From Accumulibacter sp. (lineage in GTDB: Bacteria > Pseudomonadota > Gammaproteobacteria > Burkholderiales > Rhodocyclaceae), in contig DPSD01000260.1 of assembly GCA_003538495.1 (NCBI GenBank), positions 431 to 8,375 on the forward strand: a DNA stretch of 7,945 bases, given 5' to 3'. Positions 5,925 through 7,945 of this stretch are shown one piece after another. Under the pieces are notes generated by a model, which saw only the letters and a list, made by a program, of their open reading frames with translations, was not told the origin of the DNA and did no database searches. The translations under genes and the position numbers were made by a program. The first letter of the stretch is position 1, and the number at the start of each line of letters is the position of its first letter.

Positions 5925-6896
5925 ATGATCAGGTACGGCTTTGTCGCATCGGGAGGCGGCTATCGGAGCTTCTACACCGAGGGCGTACTGGTATGGCTGA
6001 AGCGCAACGAACTGCCGGTGGTGCATATCGCCTCGACCAGCTCGGGCAACAACATCGTCATCGACTACCTGCTCTGGGACTGGCAGGCCGAGGAACTGCC
6101 GCCGGTCCTGACCCGCACGCTGAGACTGAACGTCACCGACGTCTTCCACATTTTTTCCAACTTCCTCGGCCTGCGCCCGAAGCTGCTGCCCACCGGCACC
6201 CACCTGTTCAGCGTCGACAAGGACAGCTGCCGCAAGTCGCTGCTGCTCGACGACCCGGCGCGCCGGGCGCTCCTCGCCGGGCACCTTGAGACGCTGCGCT
6301 GGGACATCCGGGCGACCAACCTCAGCAAGCGGCAAGGACACTTCTTCAAGGTCAACGAGATCCTCCGGACGATCGACGATGCCAGCCTGGACGTGTTCAT
6401 GGACGCCTTCCTCGCCGGCATCACCACCATCCCCTATTTCAAGGCGATCACCATCGACGGCGACTACTTCATCGAGGGCGGTTACCTGGACAACACGCCG
6501 CTGCGCACGCTGTTCGAGGACGACGAGGTGGACGAGATCATTGCCGTCGACTTCACCGACTACGACTATCACCGCGAACTCGAAAAGCTCTACAACTCGA
6601 GCACCTTCAGCCTGCCATTCACCAGCATCGACACCCACCTGCTGGTCAGCGACCTGCAACTGTCGCTGCCCAACGCCCGGGTGTTCGCCCAGGCGACGCT
6701 GATCAACGCGATGCTCAAGACGATGAACAGGAAGAGCGCCGAGATCGACGGCAAGCGCTACTACGCCAAGCCGCTGCACGTGCTGCGCCCGAAAGACCTC
6801 GAGAGCATGACCATTTCCCTGAAGGACAGCAGCGCCCAGAAACGCTATTTCGAACTCGGCCTGCAGCAAGCGGCGACGCTGTTCCGGGCGCCTTGA
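5925..6896 (+). CDS. Patatin-like phospholipase-family protein with atypical catalytic motifs
   Basis: 323 residues. Patatin-fold proteins are lipid acyl hydrolases using a Ser-Asp dyad. Landmarks: oxyanion-hole stretch SGGGYRS (9-15), nucleophile elbow S37-T-S39-S40-G41, and the second-dyad region E184-G-G-Y-L-D-N-T-P (184-192). The family norm is G-x-S-x-G and D-G-G/A, so the elbow's first Gly is Ser and the catalytic Asp is Glu; S39 stays as candidate nucleophile. After residue 195 there is an acidic stretch (LFEDDEVDEIIAVDF) and a C-terminal region I do not recognise. No signal peptide or membrane segment, so cytoplasmic or peripheral. Start chosen at ATG 5925 because GGGAGGT lies 6 nt upstream and the protein begins at once with the conserved first strand (MIRYGFVASGGG); the ATG at 5862 would add 21 residues that fall in the promoter/hairpin leader. 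Single gene, convergent with the transporter 13 nt away. Activity may be retained, altered or lost. Confidence 0.85.
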   Translation: MIRYGFVASGGGYRSFYTEGVLVWLKRNELPVVHIASTSSGNNIVIDYLLWDWQAEELPPVLTRTLRLNVTDVFHIFSNFLGLRPKLLPTGTHLFSVDKDSCRKSLLLDDPARRALLAGHLETLRWDIRATNLSKRQGHFFKVNEILRTIDDASLDVFMDAFLAGITTIPYFKAITIDGDYFIEGGYLDNTPLRTLFEDDEVDEIIAVDFTDYDYHRELEKLYNSSTFSLPFTSIDTHLLVSDLQLSLPNARVFAQATLINAMLKTMNRKSAEIDGKRYYAKPLHVLRPKDLESMTISLKDSSAQKRYFELGLQQAATLFRAP

Positions 6897-6925
6897 CGGC
6901 AGCCGGGGCTCAGCGCCGGCTGCCG
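6897..6925. terminator. Stem-loop between convergent genes, possible bidirectional terminator
   Basis: Arms CGGCAGCCGG (6897-6906) and CCGGCTGCCG (6916-6925) are perfect 10-bp complements around a 9-nt loop. The first arm starts at the base after the patatin stop codon; the loop holds the TGA (6910-6912 on the minus strand) of the transporter gene and the second arm overlaps its last codons. Position between two convergent stop codons supports a shared terminator, but neither strand shows a T-run after the stem, so it may only block 3' exonucleases. Confidence 0.5.
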
Positions 6926-7785
6926 ATCGCCAGGCTGAGACCCGATGCGCCGATGACCAGCATGCCGGCCATCGCCGGCGCGTCGGGGAACTGGTCGAAC
7001 ACCAGCCAGCCGAGCAGTGTCGCCCAGAGCAGCTGGCTGTAGACCAGCGGCGCCAGCAGCGACGCCGGAGTTTCGCGAAAGGCGCGGATCAGCAGAAAAT
7101 GGCCAACGCCGCCATAGACTCCCAGCGAGACGATCAGCAGGACCTGCCCCGGCGTTGGCCAGGCGCCGTGCCAATGCAAGGGCAGCGCCGGCGACATCGC
7201 CAGCGTGCCGAGCAAGGCGGTGTAGAACAGCAGCCGCATCGGATGCTCGGTGGCCGCCAGCTTGCGGGTGAGAATCTGGTAGGCGGCATAGCTCAGCGCG
7301 GCCCCGAGCGCGTAGAAGACGCCGGCGCCGGCCAGGCTGCCGCCGGGTCGCGCGATCAGCAGCACGCCGGCAAAACCGGCGACCGTCGCCAGCCAGGTGC
7401 GCAGCCGCACCTGCTCGCCGAGCAGCGGCGCGGCGAGCAGGGCCACCAGCAGCGGCGCGACGAAGATCAGCGCCGTCGTTTCAGCCAGCGGCATGGACTT
7501 CAGCGCCAGTTGTCCGAGCAGCGTCACGGCGACCAGCGTCAGACCGCGCAAACCCATCAGCCACGGCCGCTCGGTGGCAATGATCCGCCGCCCCATGCTC
7601 GGGGCAACGGCGACCAGCATGATCAGCAGGTGCACCAGGTAGCGCGCCCAGACCAGCAGCGGCACCGCCAGGAAGGCGCTGAGGTATTTTGCGGTGGCAT
7701 CCAGCGCGGCGAACAGCAGCAGTGCGGTCAGGAACAGCAGCGCGCCGTGCAGCCGAAGCGGCACGGCGCGCTGGCTAGCGACCAT
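6910..7785 (-). CDS. EamA/DMT-superfamily transporter
   Basis: 291 residues with about ten hydrophobic segments arranged as two EamA halves of five each, the normal size and layout of this inner-membrane family, whose members export or take up amino acids, nucleosides or other small metabolites. Segments fall near 13-33, 37-60, 75-95, 98-119, 125-145, 150-170, 182-200, 210-232, 238-262 and 266-287. The first half ends with the characteristic GEQVRLRTWLATVAGFAGVLL, the second with a matching FPDAPAMAGMLVIGASGL. ATG 7783-7785 lies inside the end of the upstream nnrD gene (11-nt overlap in another frame) and has no clear Shine-Dalgarno, so translation is probably coupled. No alternative start near the first membrane segment. 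Substrate cannot be inferred. Confidence 0.9.
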   Translation of the reverse strand: MVASQRAVPLRLHGALLFLTALLLFAALDATAKYLSAFLAVPLLVWARYLVHLLIMLVAVAPSMGRRIIATERPWLMGLRGLTLVAVTLLGQLALKSMPLAETTALIFVAPLLVALLAAPLLGEQVRLRTWLATVAGFAGVLLIARPGGSLAGAGVFYALGAALSYAAYQILTRKLAATEHPMRLLFYTALLGTLAMSPALPLHWHGAWPTPGQVLLIVSLGVYGGVGHFLLIRAFRETPASLLAPLVYSQLLWATLLGWLVFDQFPDAPAMAGMLVIGASGLSLAIGSRR

Positions 7786-7945
7786 GCGCGATCCAGCGAT
7801 TGAGACACGCGCGAGCGCTGTCGATGATCTCGCCGGCGGTCAGCCCGACCGGGCCCTGGCCAGTGGCAACGCACGCGTCGGCGGCGGTACCGTGCAGGTG
7901 CACGCCGGCCAGCAGCGCCTCCAGCGCCGGCCAGCCCTGCGCCAG
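7775..7945 (-). CDS. nnrD: ADP-dependent NAD(P)H-hydrate dehydratase, C-terminal fragment
   Basis: The last 56 codons of a minus-strand gene that runs off the right edge, ending in TAG at 7775-7777. The translation contains LAQGWPALEALLAGVHLHGTAAD in pieces and ends TAGEIIDSARACLNRWIAHGR; the G-V-x-L-H-G-x-A-A-D run and the closing helix are typical of the C-terminus of YjeF/NnrD ribokinase-like dehydratases, which restore damaged NAD(P)H hydrates using ADP. In many proteobacteria the gene also carries the NnrE epimerase domain; that part is outside the window. It was not visible as a full ORF because it has no start here. It overlaps the transporter start by 11 nt, suggesting a single operon. 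Confidence 0.78.
   Translation of the reverse strand: MAQGWPALEALLAGVHLHGTAADACVATGQGPVGLTAGEIIDSARACLNRWIAHGR

Noticed and set aside
5901..6869. 322-codon minus-strand ORF opposite the patatin-like gene
   Set aside because: Val/Glu/Gln-rich mirror of the plus-strand codons with no motif; the plus strand has the patatin signatures and RBS.

Overview
The window is about 7.9 kb of densely packed, clearly GC-rich DNA (judged by eye) from a Gram-negative bacterium. Gene content and codon style fit a betaproteobacterium, possibly Rhodocyclales, but there is no rRNA or other marker to fix the taxon. I see no mobile element, CRISPR array, tRNA or rRNA. Nine genes are supported, two of them cut by the window edges.

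Layout. (1) 1-527, plus strand: the C-terminal end of an SPFH/band-7 (paraslipin/QmcA-like) membrane-scaffold protein, then a 50-residue single-pass membrane protein not previously listed as an ORF of note. (2) 551-2025, minus strand: a two-gene operon, a HIT-family (histidine triad) protein followed by an Fe(II)/2-oxoglutarate dioxygenase of the phytanoyl-CoA dioxygenase (PhyH) family, joined by an ATGA start/stop overlap. (3) 2229-5781, plus strand: a stand-alone tandem-PAS protein with no output domain, followed after 13 nt by a full-length PatZ/Pat-type protein lysine acetyltransferase (acyl-CoA-synthetase-like body plus C-terminal GNAT domain). (4) 5925-6896, plus strand: a small patatin-like protein with non-standard catalytic motifs, behind a leader that holds a candidate sigma-54 promoter and a perfect stem-loop. 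(5) 6910-7945, minus strand: an EamA/DMT-family transporter preceded, with an 11-nt overlap, by the C-terminus of the NAD(P)H-hydrate dehydratase NnrD.

How the parts may work together. The most suggestive unit is the PAS-PAS/patZ pair: other lineages fuse a sensor (for example a cyclic-nucleotide domain) to a protein acetyltransferase, and here a sensor-only protein is encoded directly upstream and probably co-transcribed. That the PAS protein controls PatZ is inference. The PatZ homologue itself is odd: it keeps a His at the phosphohistidine position of NDP-forming acyl-CoA synthetases, where E. coli PatZ as I recall it has Asn, but its ATP-grasp motifs look degraded. The patatin gene is the second unusual item (Glu instead of Asp in the DGG motif, Ser-rich nucleophile elbow), with its own possible sigma-54 regulation. 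The remaining genes look like ordinary housekeeping or accessory metabolism.
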